DNA of 64,000 nucleotides from an uncultured Elusimicrobiales bacterium (GTDB taxonomy: Bacteria; Elusimicrobiota; Elusimicrobia; Elusimicrobiales; Elusimicrobiaceae), in NCBI GenBank assembly GCA_944324685.1, contig CALUXG010000038.1:1-64000 (forward strand), read 5' to 3'. Under the pieces are notes generated by a model, which ran no database searches, was not told where the DNA came from, and saw only the letters and a list, made by a program, of their open reading frames with translations. The translations under genes and the position numbers were made by a program. Below are positions 16,417 to 26,530 of the stretch, piece by piece. Every line of letters starts with the position of its first letter. Position 1 is the stretch's first letter.

Positions 16417-17313
16417 TTAGCGCGCCAATATGCGTTTAAATGCGCGGGGAATCTCAGCTGCCACATCCGACGCCAACACACAGCGTTCTGTCAGCTTTTG
16501 CGCCGCCAAATCTCCACACAATCCATGCAAATAGGCCCCGCACACCGCGGCTTGCAAAGCGGTTTTGTTATCAAACTTTTCCGCCGTCCCCAGCTGCGCC
16601 CATAAACCGGCTATCATGCCACCCAATGTATCGCCGCTGCCCGCTTTGGCCAAAGCCGGTCCGCCCGTAGGATTTACATAAACGGTCTTTCCGTCCGTTA
16701 TAACCGTATGAAAACCTTTCAGCAGCGTTATGCCTCCGGTTTGCTCAGATAAAGATTTCGCACAGCGAATGCGACCTCCTTCATCGGTCGGTATGGATTT
16801 TTTTAACAAGCGCTTCATTTCCCCCGGGTGCGGTGTGCAAATCAACGGAAAACGCCTGCCCAACACGGTGCCAAAATCCGCCTGAGAAGCCAAAGCGTTC
16901 AAAGCGTCGGCGTCCAGAACGGCAGGCAAAGTATTGCGTTTTAGAAAAGGAATAATAAAAGGGGCTATAGACAGGCCCGGCCCCAGCAAAAGCACGGACG
17001 GGTGGAAATCTTGTATAAACTTCTCCAATACGGATACCGCCCGCACGGAAATCATGCCGTTTTTTTCCGGCAAAGGCAGCGTAAGCATTTCCGGCAAGGC
17101 TGCCGCCGCCATACATTGGCGGCTGCGCGGCAAGGCCAATACCGCCAGTCCCGCTCCGGTTCTTAAAACGGCTTTTGCACATAAAACAGCCGCACCGGCC
17201 ATTTTTTCCGATCCCGCCACAATGAGGACCCGCCCGAACATGCCTTTATTGGCCTGCTTTGGACGGGCGGGCAAAAAAGATTTAATTAAAGCGCGCGTGC
17301 TGCGCATATGCAT
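16417..17313 (-). CDS. nnrD: ADP-dependent NAD(P)H-hydrate dehydratase
   Basis: Repairs hydrated NADH/NADPH by dehydrating the S-hydrate at the expense of ADP. The ribokinase-like fold shows KGMFGRVLIVAGSEKMAGA near residue 24, LDADALNAL, TPHPGEMKRLL, and the catalytic-aspartate motif AKAGSGDTLGGMIAG near residue 225. It consists only of the dehydratase domain. In many bacteria this is fused to the YjeF N-terminal epimerase (NnrE), which is not seen in this window. It begins two bases after the glmS stop, so the last gene of the glmM-pdxJ-glmS-nnrD run is probably translationally coupled. The start could be either of two ATGs two codons apart. Confidence 0.9.
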   Translation of the reverse strand: MHMRSTRALIKSFLPARPKQANKGMFGRVLIVAGSEKMAGAAVLCAKAVLRTGAGLAVLALPRSRQCMAAAALPEMLTLPLPEKNGMISVRAVSVLEKFIQDFHPSVLLLGPGLSIAPFIIPFLKRNTLPAVLDADALNALASQADFGTVLGRRFPLICTPHPGEMKRLLKKSIPTDEGGRIRCAKSLSEQTGGITLLKGFHTVITDGKTVYVNPTGGPALAKAGSGDTLGGMIAGLWAQLGTAEKFDNKTALQAAVCGAYLHGLCGDLAAQKLTERCVLASDVAAEIPRAFKRILAR

Positions 17314-17315
17314 CC

Positions 17316-19157
17316 TTATTCTACGGTAACGCTCTTGGCCAAATTGCGCGGCTGGTCAATATCCCGCCCTAAACGCTTGGCCACCCAGTATGCAAAAAAT
17401 TGCAGGGCGATAACATTCAGTACCGGCTGCAAATACTCACCAGTTTTGGGCACCAAAATTCGTTTGTCCGTTACCGCCGCCGCTTCTTCCGAACCGTCCG
17501 GCGTAGTTACGGCAATGACAAAAGCCCCGCGCGCGCGGCACTCCTGCGCGGCGGAAAGCATTTTGTCAAACAAATGATCTTTCGGCATGAGAATAATCAC
17601 CGGAGTGCCTTTGTCAATCACAGAAATAGGTCCGTGCTTGATTTCTCCAGCGGCAAAACCTTCCGCAGAGGTATATGAAATTTCTTTCAGTTTCAGCGCC
17701 CCTTCCAACGCAATGGGATAATCCACATTGCGGCCCAAGAAAATAAACCGGTTCGCCTTGTATACTTTTTTGGTCAGATGGCGCACGTCATATTCAATTT
17801 TCAAGGTTTCAGCTACGGCTTTGGGCAGCGCCATCATTTCCTTGTAAAGCTTATCAAACTGGCCGCGGCTGATATTGCCCGAAGCATGCCCCAAGAAAAT
17901 GGACAAAGCATACAGAGAAATAATTTGGCTGGTAAAAGCTTTTGTGGACGCCACGCTGATTTCCGGCCCGCAATGCGTATAAAAGACGCTTCCGCAGGCA
18001 CGCGTCAAACCGGACCCCAGCACATTGCAAATGGCCAAACGCTTAAAACCCAATTCTTTGGCTTTCTTTACCGCGCCCAGCGTATCAGCGGTTTCGCCGG
18101 ATTGACTGACGGCAATGCAAAGAGTGTCTTTGGCCGGAGGAATGGTGCGGTACTTAAACTCGCTGGCTAAATCCACAGAGGCGGTAACTCCGGCAAAATT
18201 TTCCAAATAATACTTTCCGATTAAAGCGGCGTGATACGCCGTTCCGCAAGCCACCAAATAAATGTTTTTTATACGGCGCAAATCCTCGGTTTTCAGGCCC
18301 AAGATACGCATAAAGTCTGCCTGCGCCGTACGCAAAGTATCCTCTAACGCCTGCGGCTGGTCATAAATTTCCTTTAGCATGAAATGCTTGAAACCGCTCT
18401 TTTCTGCGGTTTTCTGATCCCATGCCACTTTGGTCGGTTTTACTTTTGTTTCTTTGCCGTCCATGCCATATACGACCGTCTTTTCAGGCCGAAGCACCAC
18501 GGTTTGGCCGTCTTCTAAAAAAAGCACTTTGTTGGTATATTTCAAAAAAGCCGGCACATCGGAGGCAAGGAAATTTTCCCCTTCTCCCAAGCCCACCACC
18601 AGCGGGCTTTGGTTTTTAACGCCGATAATTTGATTCGGAGTTTTGGCCCACAAAACGCCGTAGGCAAAAGCCCCCTGCAGTTCATCGCTGGTTTTCATTA
18701 CGGCACGGAAGAAACGCTGTTCATCCGTTTCCGCATGAACATGTTTTAAGTTTTCCTCAATCAGATGGGCTATGACTTCCGTATCCGTTTCGCTTTGAAA
18801 CTTATGTCCCAAAGCCTGCAGCTTTTCTTTCAAAGACAAATAATTTTCAATAATGCCGTTATGCACCACAACGATATCGCCGGAACAATCCGTATGCGGA
18901 TGGGAATTTTCTTGACTGGGTTTGCCATGGGTGGCCCAGCGCGTATGGCCTATGCCGCAGCAGCCACGCGGGTTTTCCAACAGGGAAGCTTTTTCCAGCT
19001 CCGCCACTTTGCCCACAGCGCGCACGCGGTGAATATGGCCGTTTTCCGCTACGGCAATACCCGCCGAATCATATCCGCGGTATTCCAATCTTTTTAATCC
19101 TTCTATCAAAAACGGAACGCTGTTTTTATCACCCACATATCCAATAATACCGCACAT
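17316..19157 (-). CDS. glmS: Glutamine--fructose-6-phosphate aminotransferase
   Basis: Makes glucosamine-6-phosphate from fructose-6-phosphate and glutamine, the first step of the UDP-GlcNAc pathway for peptidoglycan and LPS. Residue 2 is the nucleophilic cysteine (MCGIIGYVG). The glutaminase domain has GIGHTRWATHG and VVHNGIIENY, and two SIS isomerase domains follow with CGTAYHAALIGKYY, SQSGETADT and SAEGFAAGEIKHGP, ending DQPRNLAKSVTVE. The 613-residue length is normal. It sits in the same run as glmM, the next enzyme, with pdxJ between them and only 10 bases from pdxJ, leaving no room for a glmS ribozyme. Confidence 0.97.
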   Translation of the reverse strand: MCGIIGYVGDKNSVPFLIEGLKRLEYRGYDSAGIAVAENGHIHRVRAVGKVAELEKASLLENPRGCCGIGHTRWATHGKPSQENSHPHTDCSGDIVVVHNGIIENYLSLKEKLQALGHKFQSETDTEVIAHLIEENLKHVHAETDEQRFFRAVMKTSDELQGAFAYGVLWAKTPNQIIGVKNQSPLVVGLGEGENFLASDVPAFLKYTNKVLFLEDGQTVVLRPEKTVVYGMDGKETKVKPTKVAWDQKTAEKSGFKHFMLKEIYDQPQALEDTLRTAQADFMRILGLKTEDLRRIKNIYLVACGTAYHAALIGKYYLENFAGVTASVDLASEFKYRTIPPAKDTLCIAVSQSGETADTLGAVKKAKELGFKRLAICNVLGSGLTRACGSVFYTHCGPEISVASTKAFTSQIISLYALSIFLGHASGNISRGQFDKLYKEMMALPKAVAETLKIEYDVRHLTKKVYKANRFIFLGRNVDYPIALEGALKLKEISYTSAEGFAAGEIKHGPISVIDKGTPVIILMPKDHLFDKMLSAAQECRARGAFVIAVTTPDGSEEAAAVTDKRILVPKTGEYLQPVLNVIALQFFAYWVAKRLGRDIDQPRNLAKSVTVE

Positions 19158-19167
19158 ATTTTTCCCC

Positions 19168-19884
19168 TTACAACAACTCTTTCATGGCGCAAACGGCGTT
19201 GGGCAGGCCAGCCAACACAGCACGCGAAATAATGGAAAACCCAATATTCATACAGCTGACGCCGCACAAATCCGCCACCGGCAGCACATTTTCATAATCC
19301 AACCCGTGGCCCGCATGCACTTCCAGCCCCAGCTCATTGGCCAACAAAGAAGCAAGCGCCAAATCCCGCAGGAGCTTGGCCTGTTGTTTTTTGTTCTTTG
19401 CTTCGCTGTAATCGCGCGTACAAAGCTCCACGATGTCCGCCCCGCATTTGGCGGCGGCACGAACGGAATCCGCATTCGGGTCAATAAACAAGCTGACCAA
19501 AATGCCTTTCTTCTGTAAAGCTTCCGTCATCTGGCGGATGCGGTCAAAATTCTTGGGCGTAAAATTCAGCCCGCCCGTAGTGGTAACTTCTCCGGCCTTT
19601 TCCGGCACTATGCAAACGGAAAAGGGTTTATGTTTCAACGCCATTGTCTGCATCCGTTCAGAAAAGTTGCATTCCAAATGTATATACTTGCGATAAACTT
19701 TGCACAAACGCGCCAAATCTTTTTCCGTTATATGACGCTCATCATTACGCACGTGAACGACGATATAGTCGGCTCCGACGCACAAACACAGTTCCGCCGC
19801 CAGCAGCGGATCTGGATATACGGCTTGGCGCGCACGGCGCAGCGTGGCTACATGATCAATATTCACACCCAGTTTTAACGTCAT
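19168..19884 (-). CDS. pdxJ: Pyridoxine 5'-phosphate synthase
   Basis: Condenses 1-deoxyxylulose-5-phosphate with 3-amino-2-oxopropyl phosphate in the DXP-dependent route to vitamin B6. The 238-residue TIM barrel starts LGVNIDHVATLRRAR, the family signature, and continues with VHVRNDERHI, TTTGGLNF, ELCTRDYSEA and VHAGHGLDYENV. Active-site residues of the family (the DHVATLR block, the early histidine, the HAGHGL loop) are all present. The start codon shares an ATGA overlap with the glmM stop. B6 synthesis next to glmS and glmM is an arrangement also seen in proteobacteria. Confidence 0.96.
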   Translation of the reverse strand: MTLKLGVNIDHVATLRRARQAVYPDPLLAAELCLCVGADYIVVHVRNDERHITEKDLARLCKVYRKYIHLECNFSERMQTMALKHKPFSVCIVPEKAGEVTTTGGLNFTPKNFDRIRQMTEALQKKGILVSLFIDPNADSVRAAAKCGADIVELCTRDYSEAKNKKQQAKLLRDLALASLLANELGLEVHAGHGLDYENVLPVADLCGVSCMNIGFSIISRAVLAGLPNAVCAMKELL

Positions 19885-21233
19885 TTGTTCGCCTCCGTTT
19901 TGGCGCGGTAAACGGCTTCGGCCGCTTCAGCCGTTTGATGTACAAGAGCGGCGTCGGCACCTTCCACCAAAATACGCAGCTTGGGTTCTGTGCCGCTGTA
20001 ACGCACAAAGATGCGGCCTTTCCCGCCGAGCTTCGCTTCCAATTTTTCTATATCTTCCCAAAATCCCGACAAAGAATCCAAATCCGGCTTTTGTTCTACT
20101 CGTACCGCGCGCAATTCACAAGGATACTTGTCCCATGTGGCGGCAAAGGCGCTTACCGGCAGGCCGGACGCTTTGGCAAACTGCAAAAATTGCAGTGCCG
20201 ACAAAATACCGTCCCCCGTGTTTGAAAAAGACGGAAAAATAATATGTCCGGACGTTTCGCCGCCGATGGCCAAACCTAGCTTCTCCAGCGTTTGGGCCAC
20301 GTATTTGTCTCCGACGGGCGTTAATTCCACATTTACGCCGGCATCCTTTAAGTAATTGATGCAGCCTAAATTGGCCATCACGGTCATGACGGCTTTGTCC
20401 TCAGGCAATTCTCCTCGTTTTTTCAAGGCCAGCGCAGAGGCCGCAATAATATATTCTCCGTCCAGCTGACGGCCCGTTTCATCGGAGGCGATCACACGGT
20501 CCGCATCTCCGTCAAAGCTAAAACCGACATAGGCGTTCTCTTGGCGCGTTAACCGCTGCATTTGTTCGGTATGCAACGCTCCCACGCCGTCATTAATATT
20601 TGCCCCGTCGGCGGCGTCCGCCATGGCAATCACCTGCATACCCAAAGAACGAAACACTTTCGGCGCCACCTGATACGCCGCACCGTTGGCGCAGTCCAAT
20701 ACGACTTTTGTTCCTTTTAACAAAGAGGCGTCCACCGTAGAAGCCAAAAACATTTCATACTCCTGCACCAATTCCGGCGCGGCACGGTAAGCCCCCGATG
20801 GAGCGGGCAGCTCCTGCAAAACATCAATGGCCCGTTCAATACAGGCTTCCGTTTCTTCCGGCAATTTGGTACCGTGCGCGGAAAAGAATTTTATGCCGTT
20901 AAATTCCGGCGGATTATGGCTGGCCGAAATCACCACGCCGCATAAAGAATGGCTCCGTTTTACCGCCGCTGCCACAGCCGGCGTCGGGGCCACTCCCATA
21001 TCCAACACATCCGCACCGGCGGCGCGTATGCCGCGGGCAAGACTTTCTAAAATAGCCGGACCGGACAAGCGCGTATCCCGCGCGACAACCACTTGCTTTT
21101 TCAGGCGTTTTTCATCGGCAGATGCCACGAGCTCTTTCAACGCGCAGTATCCCAGCTTTTGAATAAAACCGTCAGTTAACGGGAATTGCCCCGCTACGGC
21201 GCGAACGCCGTCCGTACCAAAATATTTTCCCAT
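19881..21233 (-). CDS. glmM: Phosphoglucosamine mutase
   Basis: Converts glucosamine-6-phosphate to glucosamine-1-phosphate for UDP-GlcNAc synthesis. The 450-residue four-domain phosphohexomutase shows KYFGTDGVRAVAG at the N-terminus, the phosphoserine loop VVISASHNPPEFNG near residue 105, the magnesium-binding SFDGDADRVI motif near residue 245, the sugar loop GGETSGHI near residue 330 and the phosphate-binding RYSGTEPKLRILVEG near the end. AAGGA precedes the ATG. It is the first gene of the run with pdxJ, glmS and nnrD, and is separated from ftsH by a terminator. Confidence 0.96.
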   Translation of the reverse strand: MGKYFGTDGVRAVAGQFPLTDGFIQKLGYCALKELVASADEKRLKKQVVVARDTRLSGPAILESLARGIRAAGADVLDMGVAPTPAVAAAVKRSHSLCGVVISASHNPPEFNGIKFFSAHGTKLPEETEACIERAIDVLQELPAPSGAYRAAPELVQEYEMFLASTVDASLLKGTKVVLDCANGAAYQVAPKVFRSLGMQVIAMADAADGANINDGVGALHTEQMQRLTRQENAYVGFSFDGDADRVIASDETGRQLDGEYIIAASALALKKRGELPEDKAVMTVMANLGCINYLKDAGVNVELTPVGDKYVAQTLEKLGLAIGGETSGHIIFPSFSNTGDGILSALQFLQFAKASGLPVSAFAATWDKYPCELRAVRVEQKPDLDSLSGFWEDIEKLEAKLGGKGRIFVRYSGTEPKLRILVEGADAALVHQTAEAAEAVYRAKTEANK

Positions 21234-21293
21234 ATATTTTCCTTGTGTCGTTCGTTTGAAAAGCGCACAACCGCCTTAGCAAACAATACAAAA

Positions 21294-21321
21294 CGCCGCG
21301 CCGCGCTTTATTGGCGCGGCG
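21294..21321 (-). terminator. Terminator after ftsH
   Basis: A nine-base perfect stem CGCCGCGCC / GGCGCGGCG with a ten-base loop, followed on the minus strand by TTTTG. It separates hpt-ftsH from glmM. Confidence 0.75.
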
Positions 21322-21327
21322 GCGGGA

Positions 21328-23241
21328 TTAAAACAATTCTGCCTGACGCGGCGCCGGTTCCGGCTGCGGCGGCACGTCTCCATCGGACTTCTGGGGAGCA
21401 TGCTCTCCGTCCGTTTCTTCTTTTTGTGGAGCAAGCCCTAAAATTTCATCAATTTCCGCCGCTTCCACCACTTCCTTTTCCAATAAACGCGCCACCAATG
21501 TATCAAATTGTACGCGGTGCGACTCAATAATTTCTTTGGCGCGCGCATATGCGGCCTGCAACGTATCTGAAATCTCCTGATCAATACGGCGGGCCAATTC
21601 TTCGGAATATTGGCGGTGGCGCGACAAATCCCTCCCCAAGAACACCTCTCCGTCTTCGCCGTTAGGCAACGCAATGGGGCCTATTTTATCGCTCATTCCC
21701 AATTCCATAATCATCTTGCGCGCATATGCGGTGGCCTTGTTGAGGTCGTCGCTGGCGCCGGAAGTGATTTCTCCAAACACAACTTCTTCGGATACGCGGC
21801 CTGCCAGCAAAATGCAAATTTTATCCAATATCTCGGACTTGCTGGTAAGGAATTTGTCTTCCAGCGGCAATTGCAGCGTATATCCTAATGCCTGCCCGCG
21901 CGGAATAATGGTTACTTTATGAACGGGATCAGAATGATTAGTCAGCCGCGCGACCACCGTATGCCCCACTTCATGCGCCGCGATAATTTTCTTTTCTTTT
22001 TCGGAAATAATGCGGCTTTTTTTCTGCGGACCGGCAATCACGCGCTCCACGGCTTCATCCATATCGGCATTGTCTACGGCGTCTTTATCGGCGCGGGCGG
22101 CCAAGATGGCGGCCTCGTTAATGACATTGGCCAAATCCGCCCCCACAAACCCGGGAGTGCCTTTGGCCACCGTGGCCAAATTAACTTCCGGCGCGAGTTT
22201 GACTTTTTTGGCATGGACTTTTAATATTTCTTCGCGTCCCTTCAAATCCGGCGCCGGTACGGCTACATGACGGTCAAAGCGCCCCGGGCGGATTAAGGCG
22301 GGGTCCAACACGTCGGGCCTATTGGTGGAAGCCATTAAAATAATGCCTTGCTTGCTCTCAAAACCGTCCAATTCAATGAGCAGCTGATTTAAGGTCTGCT
22401 CGCGTTCGTCATGTCCGCCTCCTATACCGGCAAAGCGTCGGCGGCCGACAGCGTCCAACTCGTCAATAAAAATAATAGCCGGAGAATTTTTCTTGGCTTG
22501 TTCAAACAAATCGCGCACGCGCGCAGCGCCCACGCCGACAAACATTTCCACAAATTCCGAAGCGGACGCGCTAAAAAATGCCACGCCGGCTTCCCCCGCC
22601 ACAGCTTTGGCCAACAATGTTTTGCCCGTCCCGGGAGCGCCGTACAGCAACACTCCTTTTGGCAATTTGCCGCCTAATTTTTGGAATTTTTTGGGATTTT
22701 TCAAAAACTTGATAACGTCCTGCAGTTCTTCTTTCGCTTCTTCCACGCCGGCCACGTCCTTAAACGTAATCGTCTGTTTGGAAGGATCCTGCATTTTGGC
22801 CTTGCTGCGCGCGAAATTCATGGCGCTTTTGCCGTCGCCGCGCTGCGGACGGATAAAAACAAACCACCACAGCCCGATCAGCACCACAATCCACAATACG
22901 TTAAATAAAATATTGCCTATCCATGAATTATCGGCCTGCGCTTTGTAGGTAATATTTTGAGCGGAAAGCTCTTTGACCAAATCGGGGTCTTCCATGCGCA
23001 CGGTCTTGAAATGGATATTTTTTCCGTCGGCATCTTGAAACGTGCCGGTAATAACCCCCGGGGCCACGGTCAAATCGGCCACACGGCCTTCGGCCACTTT
23101 ATGCTTAAAGTCGGAATAATCCAAGGTCTGCGTTTGGGAGCCGGGCCGGTTAAACAAAAACACGGCTACGGCAAAAATAACCACCCACATCAAAATTTGT
23201 TGGACGGAAATGATTCTCCTATTATTATTCTTGTTATTCAT
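21328..23241 (-). CDS. ftsH: ATP-dependent zinc metalloprotease FtsH
   Basis: Membrane-bound AAA+ protease that degrades misfolded membrane proteins and specific regulators. The 637-residue protein has an N-terminal transmembrane helix (about 12-30), a short periplasmic domain, a second helix (about 107-130), then the AAA module with Walker [10 protein letters not shown] near residue 200, Walker [15 protein letters not shown] and the RPGRFDRHV second-region arginines. The protease domain has the zinc motif [11 protein letters not shown] near residue 420. The tail is acidic and proline-rich. Its ATG shares one base with the stop of hpt (TAATG), so translation is coupled. A terminator follows. 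Confidence 0.97.
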   Translation of the reverse strand: MNNKNNNRRIISVQQILMWVVIFAVAVFLFNRPGSQTQTLDYSDFKHKVAEGRVADLTVAPGVITGTFQDADGKNIHFKTVRMEDPDLVKELSAQNITYKAQADNSWIGNILFNVLWIVVLIGLWWFVFIRPQRGDGKSAMNFARSKAKMQDPSKQTITFKDVAGVEEAKEELQDVIKFLKNPKKFQKLGGKLPKGVLLYGAPGTGKTLLAKAVAGEAGVAFFSASASEFVEMFVGVGAARVRDLFEQAKKNSPAIIFIDELDAVGRRRFAGIGGGHDEREQTLNQLLIELDGFESKQGIILMASTNRPDVLDPALIRPGRFDRHVAVPAPDLKGREEILKVHAKKVKLAPEVNLATVAKGTPGFVGADLANVINEAAILAARADKDAVDNADMDEAVERVIAGPQKKSRIISEKEKKIIAAHEVGHTVVARLTNHSDPVHKVTIIPRGQALGYTLQLPLEDKFLTSKSEILDKICILLAGRVSEEVVFGEITSGASDDLNKATAYARKMIMELGMSDKIGPIALPNGEDGEVFLGRDLSRHRQYSEELARRIDQEISDTLQAAYARAKEIIESHRVQFDTLVARLLEKEVVEAAEIDEILGLAPQKEETDGEHAPQKSDGDVPPQPEPAPRQAELF

Positions 23242-23768
23242 TATTTTTTAAACACCCCGATATATGGCAAATTGCGGTACAGCTCGTTATAGTCCAACCC
23301 GTACCCGATCACAAATTCATTTTCTATGGTAAAGCCGACGTATTTTGGATGCACTTCGGTTTTGCGGTTGGCGGGTTTATCCAAAAGACAGCAGATTTCT
23401 ATGCTGGCCGCGCCGCGGTTTTTGAGGTTTTTGAGCAAATAGTCCAGCGTCAGGCCCGTGTCCACAATGTCTTCCACAATGACGACATGGCGGCCTTTAA
23501 TGCTTTCACGCAAATCCAGCATGGTGCGCACCTCGCCGGTAGAACTGGTGCCGTTGTAAGAAGAAAGACACATGAAATCCATTTTGCAGTCTATGCTGAC
23601 GGCGCGCAGAAGATCCGCATAAAACATAATGCAGCCGCGCAAGATCCCCACAAACAGCGGTTCTTTGCCTTTATAGTCGGCTGAAATTTCCCGTCCGAGT
23701 TCAGACACTCTTTGCGTCAATTGTTCCTGCGAAAATAAAACTCGTTCCAACACGGGCGTATCGGCCAT
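23241..23768 (-). CDS. hpt: Hypoxanthine phosphoribosyltransferase
   Basis: Salvages hypoxanthine, and usually guanine, to the nucleotide using PRPP. The 175-residue type I phosphoribosyltransferase shows the PRPP loop VVIVEDIVDTGLTLDYLL near residue 100, the flexible-loop segment MCLSSYNGTSSTGEV and the purine-side YVGFTIENEFVIGYGLDYNE near the C-terminus. GGAGGGATT lies just upstream of the ATG. It is the first gene of an hpt-ftsH unit, an order shared with many Gram-positive and deep-branching bacteria, where tilS often precedes it; tilS is not seen here. Confidence 0.95.
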   Translation of the reverse strand: MADTPVLERVLFSQEQLTQRVSELGREISADYKGKEPLFVGILRGCIMFYADLLRAVSIDCKMDFMCLSSYNGTSSTGEVRTMLDLRESIKGRHVVIVEDIVDTGLTLDYLLKNLKNRGAASIEICCLLDKPANRKTEVHPKYVGFTIENEFVIGYGLDYNELYRNLPYIGVFKK

Positions 23769-23844
23769 AATCCCTCCAATAGAACATATATAATAAAGGA
23801 TACCTTATTTTAACCTTTCTGGAAAGATTTTTGTATAGCAAAAA

Positions 23845-23864
23845 GCCGCGTTTTTAAACGCGGC
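23845..23864 (-). terminator. Terminator of the first pilin gene
   Basis: Stem GCCGCGTTT / AAACGCGGC, with a T-rich run after it on the minus strand, about 55 bases past the pilin stop. Confidence 0.8.
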
Positions 23865-23917
23865 GCGGCACAAAAATACGCCAAAAAGCCGTATGTTTTG
23901 GCAAAACGAGACGTTTT

Positions 23918-24397
23918 TTACAATTTGGGAATGCCAAAAATAGTTTGCTTTTCGTCGGACACATTCGCCCCCAGCATAGCGCACAAATAACGGCCCGTTT
24001 TGCTGCCGTTGCGTACCACACATTGATCCGTCTGCCAGTCAAAAATTCGCTGCACCACCACATCGGGCGTATAAAAATCCAAACGCCAGCCGCCGTCCTT
24101 TTGCAGCACATACCACACTCGTTTTGAAGGATAATTCAGTTGAAAAAACCCTTCTCCCTGCCGTATGGTACCGCCGGACGGCAGAGACACGGCCAAAGCG
24201 TTTACGTCCACGGTATAAGTCCCATTGGCCATTTTGTATACATACTCCGCTTGTACTATACTTTTCCCTACGGCCAAACCTTCCGCCAAACGCGCTTTGG
24301 CTACGGCCTTTTGATATTGAGGAAACGCCGCCGCGGCCAATATGCCAATAATGAGAACCGCCGCCAACAATTCCACCATCGTAAACCCTTTTTTCAT
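23918..24397 (-). CDS. Type IV pilin-like protein (prepilin)
   Basis: A 159-residue prepilin. The chosen ATG gives the short basic leader MKKG, cut before F by prepilin peptidase, then the N-methylated hydrophobic helix FTMVELLAAVLIIGILAAAA with the conserved glutamate at mature position 5, and PQYQKAVAKAR. A globular C-terminal domain of about 110 residues follows with a cysteine pair (DQCVV and YLCAM) likely forming the D-loop disulfide. A longer frame reaching 24529 would put 44 residues before the leader and is rejected. No assembly ATPase, platform or secretin genes are nearby, so this is a stand-alone pilin or pseudopilin. It shares leader, helix and promoter design with the gene at 49599. 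Confidence 0.85.
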   Translation of the reverse strand: MKKGFTMVELLAAVLIIGILAAAAFPQYQKAVAKARLAEGLAVGKSIVQAEYVYKMANGTYTVDVNALAVSLPSGGTIRQGEGFFQLNYPSKRVWYVLQKDGGWRLDFYTPDVVVQRIFDWQTDQCVVRNGSKTGRYLCAMLGANVSDEKQTIFGIPKL

Positions 24398-24466
24398 TTT
24401 TACCCCTATAACGGCATTTAGGCAATCAAAAACACGGCACAACCGCCTTTTGTTTTTAAGCACGTA

Positions 24467-24496
24467 TAGGGTATCAAAAAAAAAAAACGAGTCAAG
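24467..24496 (-). promoter_or_regulatory. Pilin promoter with 12-T spacer tract
   Basis: On the minus strand: TTGACT (24495-24490), CG, twelve T, GA, then TACCCTAT. TTGACT is a good -35 box and TACCCT at 16-bp spacing a possible -10. The same string with ten T occurs before the second pilin gene at 50172-50198. The homopolymer sits exactly where length sets promoter spacing. Confidence 0.6.
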
Positions 24497-24652
24497 CCAT
24501 GGGCGTTCCCAACCCACAAATGGCTCCACAAACTAAAGAAAGATAAATCATTCCTATATGTCAATGTCCAGAAATGACGGAAAAAGCAGAAAATTACAAG
24601 CGGCTGCGCCTCTGAATGGCTGTATACGGAAATCCCAACAAAAGAAAATGTT

Positions 24653-26530
24653 TTACCGTCCAAATAATTTGGCTATGTCTTTTGTGGACAGTACCGCTAC
24701 GCAGGGACGCCCGTGCGGACAGTGCATGCCGTCTTCGCACTTTTTCATATTTTCCAAAAGTTCTTCCGCTTCCGCGGCGGAAAGCTGATCATGCGCTTTG
24801 ACGGCTTTTTTACAGGCCAACAACGCCACCATTTTGCGCTTCAGTTCATCGGTGGATTTGGCGGGATCTCCGGCAATTTGCGAAAGAGAAGAAATAAAAG
24901 CTTTCATATCGTCTTCCTTAAAACGCAACATAGACGGAACCGTATTAACCAATACCGTGCGGGTGGAAAAACGAGTCAAATCAAACCCCGCTTCTTTCAG
25001 CCACGGCGCCCAACTCATCAGGCTTTCGGCATTGCTGGGCGGCACATCTACATGAATGGGAAAAATCAAGTCCTGCACCGCCACTTTTCGTTTTTCAAAC
25101 GCATGCATATAATGTTCAAACAATACGCGTTCCTGCGCCGCATGCTGATCTATCAAAACCAACCCGTCCGGATTTTCAAACACCAAATAAGTCTTTTCCA
25201 GTTGCCCCAAGTAATGATAAGGACCGCGCCACCACGCCGGTTCTTCCGCTAGAGGAATGTCTTTCGCCGGAGCGGAAACTTCCGGCCCCGACGCGCAAGC
25301 ATGGTATTCTACGGGGTCTTCCGTTTCCCGCACGCTAAAAACGCCCTTGGACGTTTGCTCCTGCGGCACGGAAAGCGGCAAACTAAACGATTCTTTTCTC
25401 CCCGCCTCAAACAAATCTGCCGAAGCCGCCGGCGCGGGCGTAATCTGCGGCAAAGGCTGCGAAATCAAATCCGGCTGTGCCGAAACGGACGCGGCAGCAT
25501 GCGGGGCTGCGGATACACGCATCTGCACGGGTATAGCCGAGCCGAAAACCGTGTCAGATACGGCACGCGACACCGCCGAAAACATGGCATGTTCATCGGC
25601 AAAGCGAACGTCCCTTTTTTGCGGATGAATATTAACGTCAAACGAAGCGGGATCCAAGTCCATGTACACGATAAACGCAGGATGGCGGTCTTTAGGCCGT
25701 ACGTTTTGATAGGCTTTATACACTGCCTGCTGTATGGTTTTGCTGTCTACGGGGCGGCGGTTCACGAAAACAAACTGCAAATCCCGCGTCGCCACCAGTT
25801 TATCCGGCGGAGTAATAAAAATTTTCAAACCGTTTTCGGCAAAAGATTTGCATAACAGCGATGAACCGACGTCCTCGCCCAAAATTTCTTTGGCACGGGC
25901 CAATACGGCGTCTGTTTCATTCTCCGTCTGCGCCGGCAAACGGTACACTTCCCGTCCGGAACTGAATACCGTAAAACCCACGTTTAAGTTGGCCAAAGCG
26001 CTTTCTTCCACCACTTTGAGCAGGCAGGCCCGTTCATACGAAGGACTTCTCAAAAATTTTAAGCGGGCGGGAACATTATAAAACAAATTCCGTATTTCCA
26101 CCGTCGTTCCGCGTATGGCCGGCGCGGGGCTTTGCGCAAGCACTTTGCCGCCATGCACTTCCAAACGGCTGCCTTCTCCTCCCTCTGTACAGCTGGACAA
26201 AATCATTTGAGACACGGCCGCCACGGAATACAAAGCTTCTCCGCGGAAACCAAACGTATGCAGGGTATTAAGATCCTCAAAACGCGTAATTTTGCTGGTG
26301 GCGTGGCGCAAAACGCTGGCGGCCAAATCCTGCGGCGTCATACCGCATCCGTCATCGTTAATGCGTATCATTTCACAACCGCCGCCTTCTATATCTATGC
26401 GCACGTGGCGCGCGCCGGCGTCTACGGCGTTTTCCAAAAGCTCTTTCAGCACTCCGGCCGGCCGCTCTATCACTTCCCCCGCGGCGATTTGCCCCGTCGT
26501 TTTTTCATCCAAAACATGTATTTTATTCAT
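24653..26530 (-). CDS. mutL: DNA mismatch repair protein MutL
   Basis: GHKL-family ATPase linking MutS to strand incision. The N-terminal ATPase shows ELLENAVDAGA, NDDGCGM and the TFGFRGEALYS loop. A proline/alanine-rich linker spans about residues 335-430. The C-terminal domain holds the nuclease signature DQHAAQERVLFE near residue 460 and CPHGRP near the end, the zinc-binding motif of nicking-type MutL. This means the protein itself probably cuts the strand, as expected in bacteria without MutH. It is 625 residues and starts 8 bases inside the mutS coding end, so the two are co-translated. Confidence 0.96.
   Translation of the reverse strand: MNKIHVLDEKTTGQIAAGEVIERPAGVLKELLENAVDAGARHVRIDIEGGGCEMIRINDDGCGMTPQDLAASVLRHATSKITRFEDLNTLHTFGFRGEALYSVAAVSQMILSSCTEGGEGSRLEVHGGKVLAQSPAPAIRGTTVEIRNLFYNVPARLKFLRSPSYERACLLKVVEESALANLNVGFTVFSSGREVYRLPAQTENETDAVLARAKEILGEDVGSSLLCKSFAENGLKIFITPPDKLVATRDLQFVFVNRRPVDSKTIQQAVYKAYQNVRPKDRHPAFIVYMDLDPASFDVNIHPQKRDVRFADEHAMFSAVSRAVSDTVFGSAIPVQMRVSAAPHAAASVSAQPDLISQPLPQITPAPAASADLFEAGRKESFSLPLSVPQEQTSKGVFSVRETEDPVEYHACASGPEVSAPAKDIPLAEEPAWWRGPYHYLGQLEKTYLVFENPDGLVLIDQHAAQERVLFEHYMHAFEKRKVAVQDLIFPIHVDVPPSNAESLMSWAPWLKEAGFDLTRFSTRTVLVNTVPSMLRFKEDDMKAFISSLSQIAGDPAKSTDELKRKMVALLACKKAVKAHDQLSAAEAEELLENMKKCEDGMHCPHGRPCVAVLSTKDIAKLFGR

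Noticed and set aside
19158-19167. glmS ribozyme upstream of glmS
   Set aside because: Only 10 bases separate glmS from pdxJ, far too short for the ribozyme.
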